Positions 53,741 through 64,000 of a stretch of 64,000 nt of DNA are shown in pieces. The stretch is from Triticum aestivum (lineage: Eukaryota > Streptophyta > Magnoliopsida > Poales > Poaceae): NCBI RefSeq assembly GCF_018294505.1, contig NC_057810.1:704145622-704209621 (forward strand). The letters are read 5' to 3'. Both the position numbers and the translations under genes were made by a program. How positions within the stretch are numbered: position 1 is the first letter of the stretch; each line of letters starts with the position of its first letter. Under the pieces are notes generated by a model, which saw nothing but the letters and a program-made list of their open reading frames with translations, ran no database searches and was not told where the DNA came from.

Positions 53741-56237
53741 ATGGCTTCTTCGATCATCAACGACGATGCAGTCCAGGGTGAGACCTTCCTCCCCGGACAG
53801 ATCCTCGTATTCGGCAGCTTCGCACTGCGGGCCAATTCGCTTGGCCAGCTGGAGCAGATCGAAGGCTACGCCTCTGGCCGTCAGGTCAGATTTGGAAGTT
53901 TGAACTTCACGGCTGACATCCGCGGGGACTTGATCCTCGACGGATTCGAGCCACACCCGAGCATGCCATACTGTCACGATGGGCATGATTTAGCTCTGCA
54001 GCCGGACAGTACCCTGAAGTCCGCACTCGAACCCGCTCCGATCTTCGACTCGGAGCCGGCTGCGCAGACCAAGGGTGGATGGCTAGACACCACCTCGGGG
54101 GCTGCAACCTCTTCGGCAATAGAGCCGAACACCGATCTTGTCCCCCATGAAGCTCGCGACTCCGAGGTGCCAGACTCCGGTCCTCCCGCGCCCCCCCAGT
54201 CGAATCCGATTGGGCGCCAATCATGGAGTTCACCGCGGCGGACATCTTTCAACACTCACCTTTTGGCGACATCTTGAGTTTGCTAAGGTACCTCTCGTTA
54301 TCAGGAGAGGCCTGGCCGGACTGCGGCCAGGACGATTGGGATGCGGACGACGAAGAAATTCAGAGCCCACCCACCACCCACTTGGTAGCCACTGTCGACG
54401 ATCTAACTGACATGCTAGATTACGACTCTGAGGACATCGACGGTATGGACGACGATGCCGGAGACGACCAAGCACCAGCGCCCACCGGGCACTGGAAAGC
54501 CACCCCATCCCACAACGTATGCATGGTGGACACACCAAAAGGAAGCGACAATGAGGAAAAACGGGATGTGGTGAAGGACAACTCCCCCAACAGACAAACA
54601 AAGCGGCGATGCAAGCGCCGCCCGAAGACTGGCATCGACAAAACCGGTACCCATATGGACCCGGCCCTAGAGCAGGGCGAAGCAGTGGACGACGCACACG
54701 TCAACAAGCAGCCAGCCGGACATGAACCGGACAAGCAACCCATCCCCGGCGAAGATGATCTCACACCACCAGAGCATAGGAATCTCCATAACAGGCTCGT
54801 CGCCACTACAAGAAGTTTGAAGAAGCAAAAGCGGAAGCTCAAAACAGCGGAGGATGCACTCAGAATGAGATGGAGCAACGTACTCAACACCGCAGATAAA
54901 TATGGTACTAATCACCAGACAAAGAGCTACCCGAAGCGCAAGCTGTTGCCCGAATTTGACGAGGAGGCCTTAGAGCCCCCACAGTCAAAAAAGAAAGAAC
55001 CACCTGGCCGGATAGACGACCAGATGACAGGCCAAGAGCAACAAGGGGCGCCGCACTCAAGCCGGCACACGATCAGCATAAAGATCCTCGGGAAAAGGAT
55101 AACCCGGCCAGGTCCATTTATGGGCCAAAAAAGAAGACCCCAGGAAGTAAAACAACCAGCCGAGCATTTGAAGACAACAGCACACCCAAATACAGGGGCG
55201 CCGCACACCCACTATGTTTTACCGACGAGGTACTGGATCATGGATTTCCAGCGGGATTTAAACCCATAAACATAGAAGCATACGACAGAACAACAGACCC
55301 CGGAGTCTGGATTGAGGATTATATCCTACACATACACATGGCAAGAGGAGACGATCTCCATGCCATAAAATACCTTCCCCTCAAGCTCAAAGGGCCGGCC
55401 CGGCATTGGCTTAAAAGCCTCCCAGAAAATACGATCGGGAGTTGGGAAGAGCTTGAGGATGCGTTTCGAGCAAATTTTCAGGGGACTTATGTCCGGCCTC
55501 CGGATGCAGATGATTTAAGTCACATAACTCAACAGCCCGGAGAATCAGCACGCAAATTCTGGAACAGGTTCCTCACTAAAAAGAACCAAATAGTCGACTG
55601 TCCGGACGCTGAAGCCTTAGCAGCCTTCAAACACAACGTCCGAGACGAATGGCTCGCCAGACACCTCGGCCAGGAAAAACCAAGAACAATGGCCGCACTA
55701 ACAAGTCTCATGACCCGCTTTTGCGCGGGGGAAGATAGCTGGTTGGCTAGATGCAGCACCAGCGACCCGAGTACATCCAAAATGAGGGATGGAAATGGGA
55801 AATCACGATGCAGAAAAGATCAGCGCCGGAATAAGGAAAATGGCCCGAATAGTACGGCGGTCAACGCCGGATTCAAAAGCTCTCGGCCGAACAACAAAAC
55901 ACTGCCCCTCAAGGACAATAGTGACGAGCTATCCAACCTAAACAAGATTCTGGACAGACTGTGCCAAATACATGGTACCTTCAGGAAGCCTGCAAACCAT
56001 ACCCATAGAGATTGTTGGGTCTTCAAGCAGTCCGGCCGACTTAACGCCGAACACAAGGGGCTCGACACACCAAGTGAAAGTGACGAAGCCCAAAAGCAGC
56101 GCTCCGGAAACCAAAAGACTTTCCCACTAGAAGTCAAAACAGTGAACTCACTTCACGTGATAACATGCAGCGCGGCACCTGCTATACGAGGACACCGTCC
56201 GCAGACTGGGGACAGAACCCACCAAAATTCGCTATAG
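53741..56237 (+). pseudogene. Gypsy gag polyprotein with two frameshifts
   Basis: Starts MASSIINDDAVQGE at 53741. The frame shifts in a C-homopolymer near 54191-54197, continues as MEFTAADIFQHSPFGDILS (54223) through an acidic, then Lys-rich region, shifts again near 55220, and runs 55338-56237. The last part holds the Retrotrans_gag (PF03732) core: LPLKLKGPARHWLKSLPEN, WEELEDAFRANF, LSHITQQPGESARKFWNRF. The final section has CQIHG...HTHRDCWVF, a modified zinc-finger-like motif seen at gag ends in this group. It stops before any protease. Gag forms the particle; pol functions would come in trans. Confidence 0.88.
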
Positions 56238-57683
56238 CAGCACTTCCTTCAAAGGAGTGACGCCAGGCCTTTTAAGCCAATTTTACAGGCTCTGTACCAC
56301 TAGAGGTCGTGTTCGGTTCATCCGACAACCTCCGTCGCGAAAAGCTCACTCTCCATCGCCCCATTTAACAGTCGCCCTTAAGCGCTACTAGGGTGCAAAG
56401 CTTTCGCCTGCTTTAATGCAATACAACATTACGCATAATCTTACACTTAAAAATGCCCGGTCCACGTGGCATATTCTTAAAACTCCAGGTGTCTCTCGAC
56501 CATGGAGAATGTGCGGCTGCCTAGACAGCCACACATTATTCCGACCTTGCAGGTCAAAGCCCCTAAAAACAGGTCATTTAGACCTCAGACATGGTTAGAC
56601 AAGTCCGGCAAGGGGCTTCCCAGCCGCATACCCCCTTTTTTTAGGGGGGCGCGCGCATAAATGATGAAAGCCAATAAAGCTCAACTTTCTTCATCTTCCG
56701 AATTATACTTTATTTTGATACACTTTTTGCACGATATTTCTTAGAAACTAAGTCCTTCTCTTTTACAGATGAAGCACGTGCTACACCCGTCCAGGATACA
56801 GCACAATGGAGACACAGGCGCAGACGTGCAGTAGGGACCCGTTGCAAGGATTCTTTTCAGATTAAGACCCAGCATAAACCTTTATTACTGTCTCTTATTG
56901 ATACACATCCCTCGGTTTCCTACCAGAGCCGAGGAGGAGGCTGGCGTTTTGGCATCGGCCGCGTCAGAAGTTCCCGCCTGTACCTAGACACGAGGGGCTT
57001 AGGGCTTTATTCTGCCCGATTTCATAAAGACCGAACACCTCAGGGAGTGTTCGGCGTCTCGAGTTAGGCCTTATATGCATCAGCTCTGAATCATGTCTTT
57101 GGTCAAATGTTGGGTTTGCCCGGCTCCTGTGTTTTGCTGCCTTACGTTCCGTATCATCGGCTAATGCGGCACCAGGAGAACTACTGCGATTGTGCCCCGG
57201 TTCGGCCGGGAGAGCACCTCAGTAGAGAAAGCCGAAAACTGACTGTCCTGATATAGCGAGAGACTGGTCAACCACTCGATCGACCATTGGAATGTTTAGA
57301 ATTCCTCCGCTTTGATGAAGGACCGCTTCCCGGTCAGGCACATATGCGCCCCAAGTTCGGAGAAGCGCGGTGCCATCAAGGGCTATATAGTAGCCCCACA
57401 TTCGAGCTCCTATGGCTAGGTGAAAGTGATAAAGCATTATAGTCCGGTTGCCTAGTTTGCTATGCTATCACCTCCTTAAAAGGACCAAGACGTTGGATTA
57501 AGTGTGAAAAAACGTTTTCTTTTTGCAAACACCCCCGCACCATGTGTGTGGGGGCTGAAGCCAAAGACTGCCATCTTTCAGATTATACATACATATACGG
57601 CCGCACAGGAGATAGTTCAATACTTGAACACACAAGTATAAAAAGTCATTGCATTATAAACATGATCTTAGAAATCATACATG
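56238..57683 (+). other. Non-coding interior of the Gypsy element
   Basis: 1.4 kb between gag and the antisense ORF. No frame over about 72 codons. It includes a CCCCC/GGGGG hairpin with a T7 loop (CCCCCTTTTTTTAGGGGG, about 56631-56648). In complete relatives pol would occupy this place. Confidence 0.7.
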
Positions 57684-60556
57684 TCATTCAAACATAACAT
57701 CTTTCAAGCACTGCGACTCTATTATACGAGCGCCCTGCAGGACTTCTTCAAAGTAATGCTCGGTGGGGAATCGGCTTTTGTCCGAACCCCGGGATGCAAC
57801 AGCGGTGGCATCCATCTCCGCCCAGTATGTTTTACCACGGGCGAGAGCCATCCGCGCACCTTCTATGCATGCCGACCGCTTCATCGCCTTAATATGCGGC
57901 ACTGCCCCAAGGAATTGCTGCAACAAGCCAAAATAACTCTTCGGCTTGGGCCTTTTCGGCCACAGATGAGTTACCACATCCGTCATGGCCAGTCCGGACA
58001 ATCTATTCAGCTCAGCCCACTCAACCAGCCGATCACTCAACGGAAGTGGACGATCCGGACTATGGAATTGAGACCAGAAAAGCTCTTCCATTTCATGATC
58101 CTCCTGGCTTCGAAAGTGCACGACTGCGTCAGCCGCACTCGCCGCCAAGTCCAGATAAGGATCCTCCGCACCGTACAATCGGCCCAGCTGAGCATACTTC
58201 AGATCTGTGAACCTCCTAAGCAGCATAAAGGGCTTTCCAGCCACAATGTCTCCAACCTAACGCAGTTGCTCCCTCATAGCCCGCATCGCACTACGGGCAT
58301 CCTTGGCTTCGGCATCGGCCTTCTTCAGGTCCTCTTGCTCCGCTCGGTGTTCTCCTTCAAGAACCTCCAGGCGGTCGGTAGCAACTTTTAATTTCATGGC
58401 CATTCCGGCCATCTCCTCCCTGCTTCGGCAGTGAGCAGCCTTCTCGGCTTCTAGCTCTTCCGCTGCCTTCAAGGCAGCCGCCTCGCTTTTTCTGGCTTGC
58501 TCCTTGGCCCGAGCAAGTTCTGCTCGAAGGTCTTCCACAGCAGCAGCACCATCTGCATCAAGCATACAACTTGTAAGGAATGGGCATCAGCTCCCTTACT
58601 AAGAGACCGCGGCGCAATCACATACCTTGTGACTCATCAAGTCGTTTATTGACCAGCGAGATGTCCACATCTGCAGCGTCGAGTTGCTTCTTCAGGTCGG
58701 CGAATCCATCCGTCCGGCTGGCCACCGAACGTTCCGCCACCTGCATAGGAAAGGCGATAGTTAATAACTGAGATTATGATCCTAGGCACGCTGCCGTTTT
58801 CGACAGCATACCAAGTCTCAGGGGCTACTATACAGGGCGCACTCCATGTGCAGAACTGTCAACAGGTATGTCATTTTTTGCGTACCTCAAATCCCGTCAG
58901 TAAACTTCCGACGGCCTGATACAACCCGCTTTCGGTGGACGAGATCCTCTCAATCACATTACCCATTAATGTGAGGTGATCTTCTGAGATAGACGCCCTA
59001 TTAAGCAAATCCTACAGCTCCACCGGCCGTACTCCAATGGGTGCCGAACTCTCCGGCCCCGCCGGACTCGGGGAGACCCTCCGCGACGACATCTCAGGGT
59101 CGTCTGCCCCGTGCGATGGGGCGGCAGATGGAGGCGTTTCGCTCTCCATCATCTCCGGACGAAAGTCTCCCGAAGATGAGCTGTGCTGAGAAGGGCTGAG
59201 ATCCGAACTACAAGGTAAAAACTTCGGTTACCTTTAGACATTAAGCAGGGGTGTCTAATAATTATAAAATCCCCCTTTTTACTTACGGCTCGTTAGAGGG
59301 CTGATTCCTCCGAGGAGACAATACGGCCGGGGCGCTTTCTGGCGCAGGACCTTCCGGTACAGATTTCTTTCCCCGCTTTGAGGCCTTGGCCTCCGGGTCT
59401 TCAGAAGCGTTCCGCTTCTCCCCCTGGAAGGAGGGACTCTCGATTCCTCCCTTACTAAACGCCTCCTTGGCAGAGGTGACAGTTTCCCCGTGCCCCCCTT
59501 CGCCCTCATTTGAAGGTGCAACCTCCAACATTTTGATTAACACGGGATCGTGCATGGTCTCAGGGAGGGGGGTCGGACACCATATCAGTTTCGCTTGCGC
59601 TATCCACTCCTGTCCAAGGATAGCTGGTTAAAAGGCAAGCTTATGATAAATAAATAGATGGTGTGTCCGGACACAGGGCTACTTACTTGGGTATCCGGGC
59701 GATTGCAGCTTAGGCCAGCGTCCTCGGTCAATTTCGGATGCGTCTCTTGCGATCCGAAGAACAGTTTATACATCTCCATGGGAGTCAAACCCATGAAGTG
59801 TTGAAGAGCTCGTGACCCCTCCGGATTAAATTCCCACAGGCAGAGGGGGCGGCGTTTGCAGGGCAGTAGGCGCCGGATCAACATGACCTGCACCACTGCG
59901 ACCAGATTGATCTCCCTTTCTTGGAGGACTCGAATCCGGTCCTGCAATAGGGGGACGTCTTTGGGCAGCCCCCAGTCACGCCCCTTGTTGACCCATGACG
60001 TCAGCTGCTATGGAGGGCCCGAGCGAAAGACGGGCGGCGGCTTCTGCCTGCTGCCCCGGGGAGCGGTGATATAAAACCACTCCTGTTGCCACAAGCCGAG
60101 CTCCTCTTGGAAAGAGCCCTTGGGACATGGAGCTTCGGCCCTCTTGCTTATAACCGCCCCTCCGCACTCTGCCTGACGCCCCTCAATCATCTTCGGCTTC
60201 ACGTTGAAGGTTTTGAGCCATAAGCCGAAGTGAGGGGTAGTGCGGAGGAAGGCTTCACAAACGACAATGAATGATGAGATATGGAGGATGGACTCCGGGG
60301 CCAGGTCGTGGAATTCCAGCCCATAGTAAAACATGAGCCCCCTCATGAAGGGATCCGTCGGGAAGCCTAAACCCCGACGGAAGTGAGACATGAACACAAT
60401 GATCTCGCCAGGCTCGGGAGTTGGGATAACTTGCCCTCGGGCAGGAAGCCTATGCAAAATCTCGTAGGTTAAATACCTGGCGTCTCTCAGCTTTAGCACG
60501 TCCTCCTCCGTGACGGAGGAGGGCATCCATCGGCCTCGTAGATCAGGATCGGACAT
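57684..60556 (-). pseudogene. Antisense additional ORF of the Gypsy element (Transposase_28-like), spliced
   Basis: Begins MSDPDLRGRWMPSS at 60556 on the minus strand. Exon 1 (60556-59690) carries the domain filed as putative gypsy-type transposon/Transposase_28 (PF04195): LPARGQVIPTPEPGEIIVF, FRRGLGFPTDPFMRGLMFYY, HISSFIVVCEAFL, FGLWLKTFNVK. It is interrupted by TAG at 60008-60010. A GTAAGT donor follows PDTQ. Later exons include an acidic part (about 59555-59284), a coiled coil (58565-58257; AAALKAAEELEAEK) and a C-terminal part (58244-57684; LYGAEDPYLDLAASAAD). Exon joins after the first are not all resolved. Such antisense ORFs are known in Tat/Athila-type Gypsy lineages; their role is unclear. 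Confidence 0.8.
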
Positions 60557-61101
60557 TGTCGAGGATCGAAGGTACCTGAATTCGGAGCCCTAGGTGTTGG
60601 AACTCAGGGAGAGGGGCGGATTCGATAGAGGATTGAATAAAAAGAACGGGCCTTGGTCTCATTATAAAGAGGAAGAATACCAAGAGCCGTCCCCGTGACT
60701 GTTTGGAACCCGCCTTCGATGGAGGGGGCGTGGCAACGTGCACGGTTTGGTTACCCACGTCCGTATTGATGGGAATCCCGGAATAAGGGGAACACGATCT
60801 CTGCTTCAACAAGACGTGCCAAGGAAACCGCTTCGCTAGACGCACTGAAGTGGTACAATAAAAACGTTTCAAATAAAGGCTTGGTAGTGGTGCGACGTTA
60901 CGCCACAGAATACGTCAGCAGATTGAACTTGTGTAATATTATTCTCTCTATGGTTGTATGTGGAATTTATTTTGCAGAGCCGGACACTATCCTGGTGTTC
61001 ACAATCTTCTATAAATTATTCGGAGGAGGAACCCGCCTTGTAATGCCGAAGACCATATGCGCGCCGGACTCGTCATCATTGAAGCCTGGTTCAGGGGCTA
61101 C
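60557..61101 (-). promoter_or_regulatory. Upstream region of the antisense ORF
   Basis: On the minus strand TCTTTATAAT (60661-60670) lies about 105-115 bp before the ATG, a plausible TATA box. No other gene is seen. On the plus strand the region ends in the purine-rich tract preceding the 3' LTR. Confidence 0.5.
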
Positions 61102-61573
61102 TGAGGGAGTCCCGGACTAAGGGGTGTCCGGATAGCCGAACTATCATCATCGGCCGGACTCCAAGACTATGAAGATACAAGATTGAAGACTTCGTCCCGT
61201 GTCCGGATGGGACTTTCCTTGGCGTGGAAGGCAAGCTTGGCGATACGGATATGTAGATCTCCTACCTTTGTAACCGACTCTGTGTAACCCTAGCCCTCTC
61301 CGGTGTCTATATAAACTGGATGGCTTTAGTCCATATGATGAACAACAATCATACCATAGGCTAGCTTCTAGGGTTTAGCCTCCTTGATCTCGTGGTAGAT
61401 CTACTCTTGTAACCCACATCATCAATATTAATCAAGCAGGACGTAGGGTTTTACCTCCATCAAGAGGGCCCGAACCTGGGTAAAAACATCGTGTCCCTCG
61501 TCTCCTGTTACCATCCGCCTAGACGCACAGTTCGGGACCCCCTACCCGAGATCCGCCGGTTTTGACACCGACA
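61102..61573 (+). repeat. 3' LTR of the Gypsy element
   Basis: 472 bp with the TATA box at 61308-61315. It keeps the segment TAGACGCACAGTTCGGGACC that the 5' LTR has lost. Otherwise it differs from the 5' LTR at roughly ten positions by eye. Confidence 0.92.
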
Positions 61574-61578
61574 ACGAC

Positions 61579-62918
61579 CTTGTTGACTGGGTGTTTTTGG
61601 AGAAGGCCCTTCTTAGGTGGGGTTTTCCTTAGCATTGGATTTCCCGTGTCATGGCCTGCGTGACATCAGTCAAGTACTCGGTGAAATTCAACGGCAAGTT
61701 AACAGAGTCTTTCACCCCTTCTAGGGGACTTTGACAAGGTGACCCATTGCCCCCCTTCTTATTCCTATTTGTAGCTGATGCCTTGTCAGCTCTCTTCAAC
61801 AAGTCATCGGTGGAGGATGGTTTGAGAGGGGTCAAAATATGTCGAGATGCTCCCGAGATATCACATCTTTTATTTGCAGATGATTCGCTTTTATTTTTTC
61901 AAGTGCTTGAGCAGCATGCAGTGTTGGTGAAGGGTTTGTTGAGCACTTACGCAGAGGCCATGGGCCAACTCATTAATCCATCCAAGTGTTCCATCCTTTT
62001 CTCCGAGCATTGTTCACCTGCGGTCGCTACAGAAGTTAAAGGAATTTTGGAAATTACTCAACAATGTTTTGAACCTAAGTATTTGGGACTCCCTGTGCCT
62101 GAGGGGAGAATGCACCAAGGGAAATTTGAATCTATTCAGGAAAGACTAAGGAAGAGGTTGGTGGACTGGTGGTAACAATATATGTCCACTGGTGACAAAG
62201 AGATTTTAATCAAGTCAGTGGCCCAAGCAATTCCAATTTATGTGATGAGTGTTTTTAAGCTCCCTGCATCAATCTGTGATGAATTAACTCGCATGATTAG
62301 ATAGTACTGGTGGGGGTGGAGAAAGGGAAGAGGCAAATGGCATGGCTGAACAGGGAGAAAATGAAGCTACCAAAAGCCATGAGTGGTATGGGATTCAGAG
62401 ATATGAGGTCCTTCAACCAAGCCCTACTCGCTAAACAGGCTTGGAGACTTCTCGATACACCGGATAGTTTATGTGCGAGACTACTGAAAGCAAAGTATTA
62501 CGTAGCCGGTAATCTCCCGGATACTGTGTTCAAGGGTAATGGGCCAGCGGTCTGGAAGGGTATTTTGCATGGGCTCAAGTTGCTGAAGAAGGGCATAATT
62601 TGGCGCGTCAGGAATGGTACCCTTATTCGGACTTGGGGAGACCCGTGGATCCCTCGGCCATATTCTTATAGACCGATTACACCAAAGCGAACTTGTCGTT
62701 ATAATAGAGTGTCTGATTTTCTGGATGGTAATGGAGCTTGGCAGATGGACAGATTAAGAGAGCATTTATGGTCGATGGACATTGAGCATATACTAAGGAT
62801 ACACACCTCGCCAAGGCAGCGCACCGATTTTGTTGCTTGGGCACCACAGAAAAGTGGGTTGTTCACGGGAGAAGCGTGTATTTCTTGGCCTCTTGATTGT
62901 AACACTATTATCCAGTAA
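61579..62918 (+). pseudogene. LINE ORF2, part 3: reverse transcriptase catalytic region and shortened C-terminus
   Basis: Continues LVDWVFLEKALLRWGF, then a TAG near 61629, TGA near 61733 (GL*QGDPLPP, where CGA fits), and the catalytic LLFADDSLLFF. INPSKCSILFS and YLGLPVPEGRM follow, then TAA after LVDWW (62173-62175), TAG near 62302 and a frameshift just after it. The frame 62310-62918 gives GKRQMAWLNREKMKLPK, GMGFRDMRSFNQALLAKQAW and IRTWGDPWIPRP. The zf-RVT region begins (FVAWAPQKSGLFT) but jumps to the last residues (WPLDCNTIIQ) and stop, so the rest of zf-RVT and any RNase H has been deleted. Confidence 0.9.
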
Positions 62919-63019
62919 TAAAACTCCTTTACCCCTACAAAAAAATGAACACCACATGTACAAAAGTTGAGTTGAATGCTTCTGCATGTTTTCGAAACTA
63001 AATGCTAGTACATGTTTTA

Positions 63020-63323
63020 GGCCTTCTTTAGTTTGGAGGAATCTTGTAGGAATTCCATAGGATAGGATTCCTAAAGGAAAAATTCCTTTAGAGTCCTTTG
63101 ATTTATAAGAATAGAATCCTATTTCTATTGAGGGGTTTTTCCTATCCTCAACAATTCATAGGAAGATAAACATTAGCCTAGACTCGATAAAAAAATTCAT
63201 ATGATGTGAACCAAGGGCATCTCCTTTCCTATTTCTATTCATAGGATTTGAGATACATGTCATCTCATTTCCTATGACTTTCCTATTCCTATGATTTTCC
63301 CACCCTATGAACCAAAGGAGGCC
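63020..63323. mobile_element. Tourist-like (PIF/Harbinger) MITE
   Basis: 304 bp. The left end GGCCTTCTTTAGTTTGGAGG pairs with the right end CCTATGAACCAAAGGAGGCC. The TTA target duplication is at 63017-63019 and 63324-63326. The interior is AT-rich with repeated TCCTAT/ATAGGA and no coding sequence. Confidence 0.9.
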
Positions 63324-63326
63324 TTA

Positions 63327-64000
63327 GTGTTATCTGGAGAAAAAATTGTACAAAGATGCTTGCCACATGCTACATGCTGCAGAAGAATTTACTCAAAATG
63401 AAGAAAAGAAGTTGATATTTGAACTTGTGCAACATGCTAAGTGTTGGTTGGAAAAGCATGCTCTGATTGTAGCAAAAAACACGGTTTGATTTACCTGAAA
63501 AAGTAGCTTTTGTGTTCAGATACAAACTGTTGACGTGTGATCTTAATATTTATTCAAAAATGTCTTGCATGTATGCCCTAAATAATGCTACAGAGGATGA
63601 ATTTTGTTTCTAAACCAAAATGTAGCCCCCCTCCCCCGCACACACACACGCACTTCATGGACATATGCTTCACAGAAGGGTTGTTTGTATAATATTTTGA
63701 CATTTTTGTTTCATGGTTTGTCTTTAGCATAAAAAATGTTTCTGGTCGTTTTGAATCTATATGAGCATGTAAACTATGTTTCACATGCTGGATCCATTAG
63801 GTACCATCTGCATACATTTGAAGTAGCAAAAATGGTAACATGTGCGCTGGTTTTGCTGCAGGGTGGTGCTCCAGAGCCATCGATTTTCCTTGATGATGAA
63901 CTGCTAGAGGCTCTGGTGGAAGACAAGGTGCATTAGAACATGGATGACGCAACACATAACAATGACCATGATGCCCATAACAATTCTCATGAAAATGCTG
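63327..64000. other. Unassigned DNA at the right edge
   Basis: No element borders recognised. It contains a (CA)n stretch (about 63640-63653) and a possible exon (listed separately) near the end. Confidence 0.45.
63862..63928 (+). other. Possible exon of a host gene running off the window
   Basis: A pyrimidine-rich tract ending TTTTGCTGCAG (63861) precedes GGTGGTGCTCCAGAGCC, which would encode GGAPEPSIFLDDELLEALVEDK and ends AAG before GTGCATTAG. Acceptor, acidic helical peptide and donor-like GT agree with an exon, but no second exon is available in the window. If read on past TAG the sequence is Asn/His/Asp-rich. The family is not recognised. Confidence 0.3.

Larger units (their letters stand above)
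53260..61573 (+). mobile_element. Gypsy LTR retrotransposon lacking pol (8.3 kb), Fatima-like LTR, inside LINE ORF2
   Basis: The LTRs 53260-53694 and 61102-61573 begin TGAGGGAGTCCCGGACTA and end GACACCGACA. A perfect TSD, ACGAC, lies at 53255-53259 and 61574-61578. The internal part codes gag on plus and an unrelated multi-exon ORF on minus. Protease, reverse transcriptase, RNase H and integrase are all absent. A purine-rich GGTTCAGGGGCTAC precedes the 3' LTR. The family label Fatima is from memory of the LTR wording and is not certain. The element must have moved with enzymes supplied by a relative. Confidence 0.9.
37254..62945 (+). mobile_element. LINE (L1-type non-LTR retrotransposon) split by two LTR retrotransposons
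   Basis: The 13-bp TSD TGAACACCACATG lies at 37241-37253 and 62946-62958. The 3' end shows CCCCTACAAAAAAA directly before the TSD, a short A-tail as in grass LINEs. After removing the inserts at 39292-51993 and 53260-61573 the LINE is about 4.7 kb: 5' leader with CTAGGGTTT, ORF1 and ORF2. Its coding frame resumes exactly across both insertion points once one TSD copy is dropped. The 3' part of ORF2 (zf-RVT/RNase H end) is shortened. Confidence 0.95.

Noticed and set aside
1..64000. Non-coding RNA genes (tRNA, rRNA, snoRNA)
   Set aside because: Apart from tRNA-complementary primer-binding sites in retrotransposons I found no tRNA-like cloverleaf or rRNA text. A tRNAscan/Infernal run would be the proper test.

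Overview
This is eukaryotic nuclear DNA from a large, repeat-packed grass genome, almost certainly a Triticeae species (wheat, Aegilops or a close relative). The evidence is an Angela/WIS/BARE-type Copia LTR, Triticeae-style CACTA subterminal repeats with mini-palindromes ending in GTGCGCCATTA, a Stowaway MITE with CTCCCTCCGTCC-like ends, and a Gypsy LTR beginning TGAGGGAGTCC. I see no bacterial-type operons, no CRISPR array, no rRNA or tRNA gene and no convincing intact host gene. Nearly everything assigns to transposable elements nested in one another. Element borders below were set by reading target-site duplications (TSDs) directly, and many are exact.

Region 1 (1-10943): an old Angela-like LTR is split by a full-length, coding-dead Angela-like Copia element (TSD GACGC). 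That element carries a 571-bp hAT MITE (TSD ACCATGTC). Region 2 (10944-16135): a partial CACTA transposon with a minus-strand TNP2-type transposase pseudogene. Region 3 (16136-17670): unassigned DNA and a 102-bp Stowaway MITE. Region 4 (17671-22639): a Mutator-like element (MULE) with ~190-bp terminal inverted repeats. It encodes a MURA-type protein cut off after its DNA-binding domain, and on the other strand a broken six-exon plant mobile domain (PMD) gene. Region 5 (22640-27770): a 2-kb direct duplication with two short DNA transposons of one family and an assembly gap. Region 6 (27771-35587): a three-level nest: a ~1.2-kb PIF/Harbinger-like element holds a 175-bp hAT MITE, which holds a 6.4-kb Copia retrotransposon; every level has a perfect TSD. 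Region 7 (37241-62958): one LINE, flanked by a 13-bp TSD whose copies lie 25.7 kb apart. Its ORF2 is split by a 12.7-kb Sirevirus-like Copia (TSD CTTGT) and an 8.3-kb pol-less Gypsy element (TSD ACGAC). Region 8 (62959-64000): a 304-bp Tourist-like MITE and unassigned DNA with one possible exon.

The genes do not form a host pathway. They are transposon machinery (transposases, gag-pol, LINE ORFs) plus passenger genes: the PMD gene in the MULE, a post-pol ORF in the Sirevirus, an antisense ORF in the Gypsy element, and two small proteins in Harbinger-like elements. The two small proteins share a C-terminal motif resembling a SUMO-interacting motif. Most coding regions carry stops and frameshifts, several consistent with C-to-T decay at methylated sites. 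Two N runs (23803-24249 and 38580-38855) are assembly gaps.
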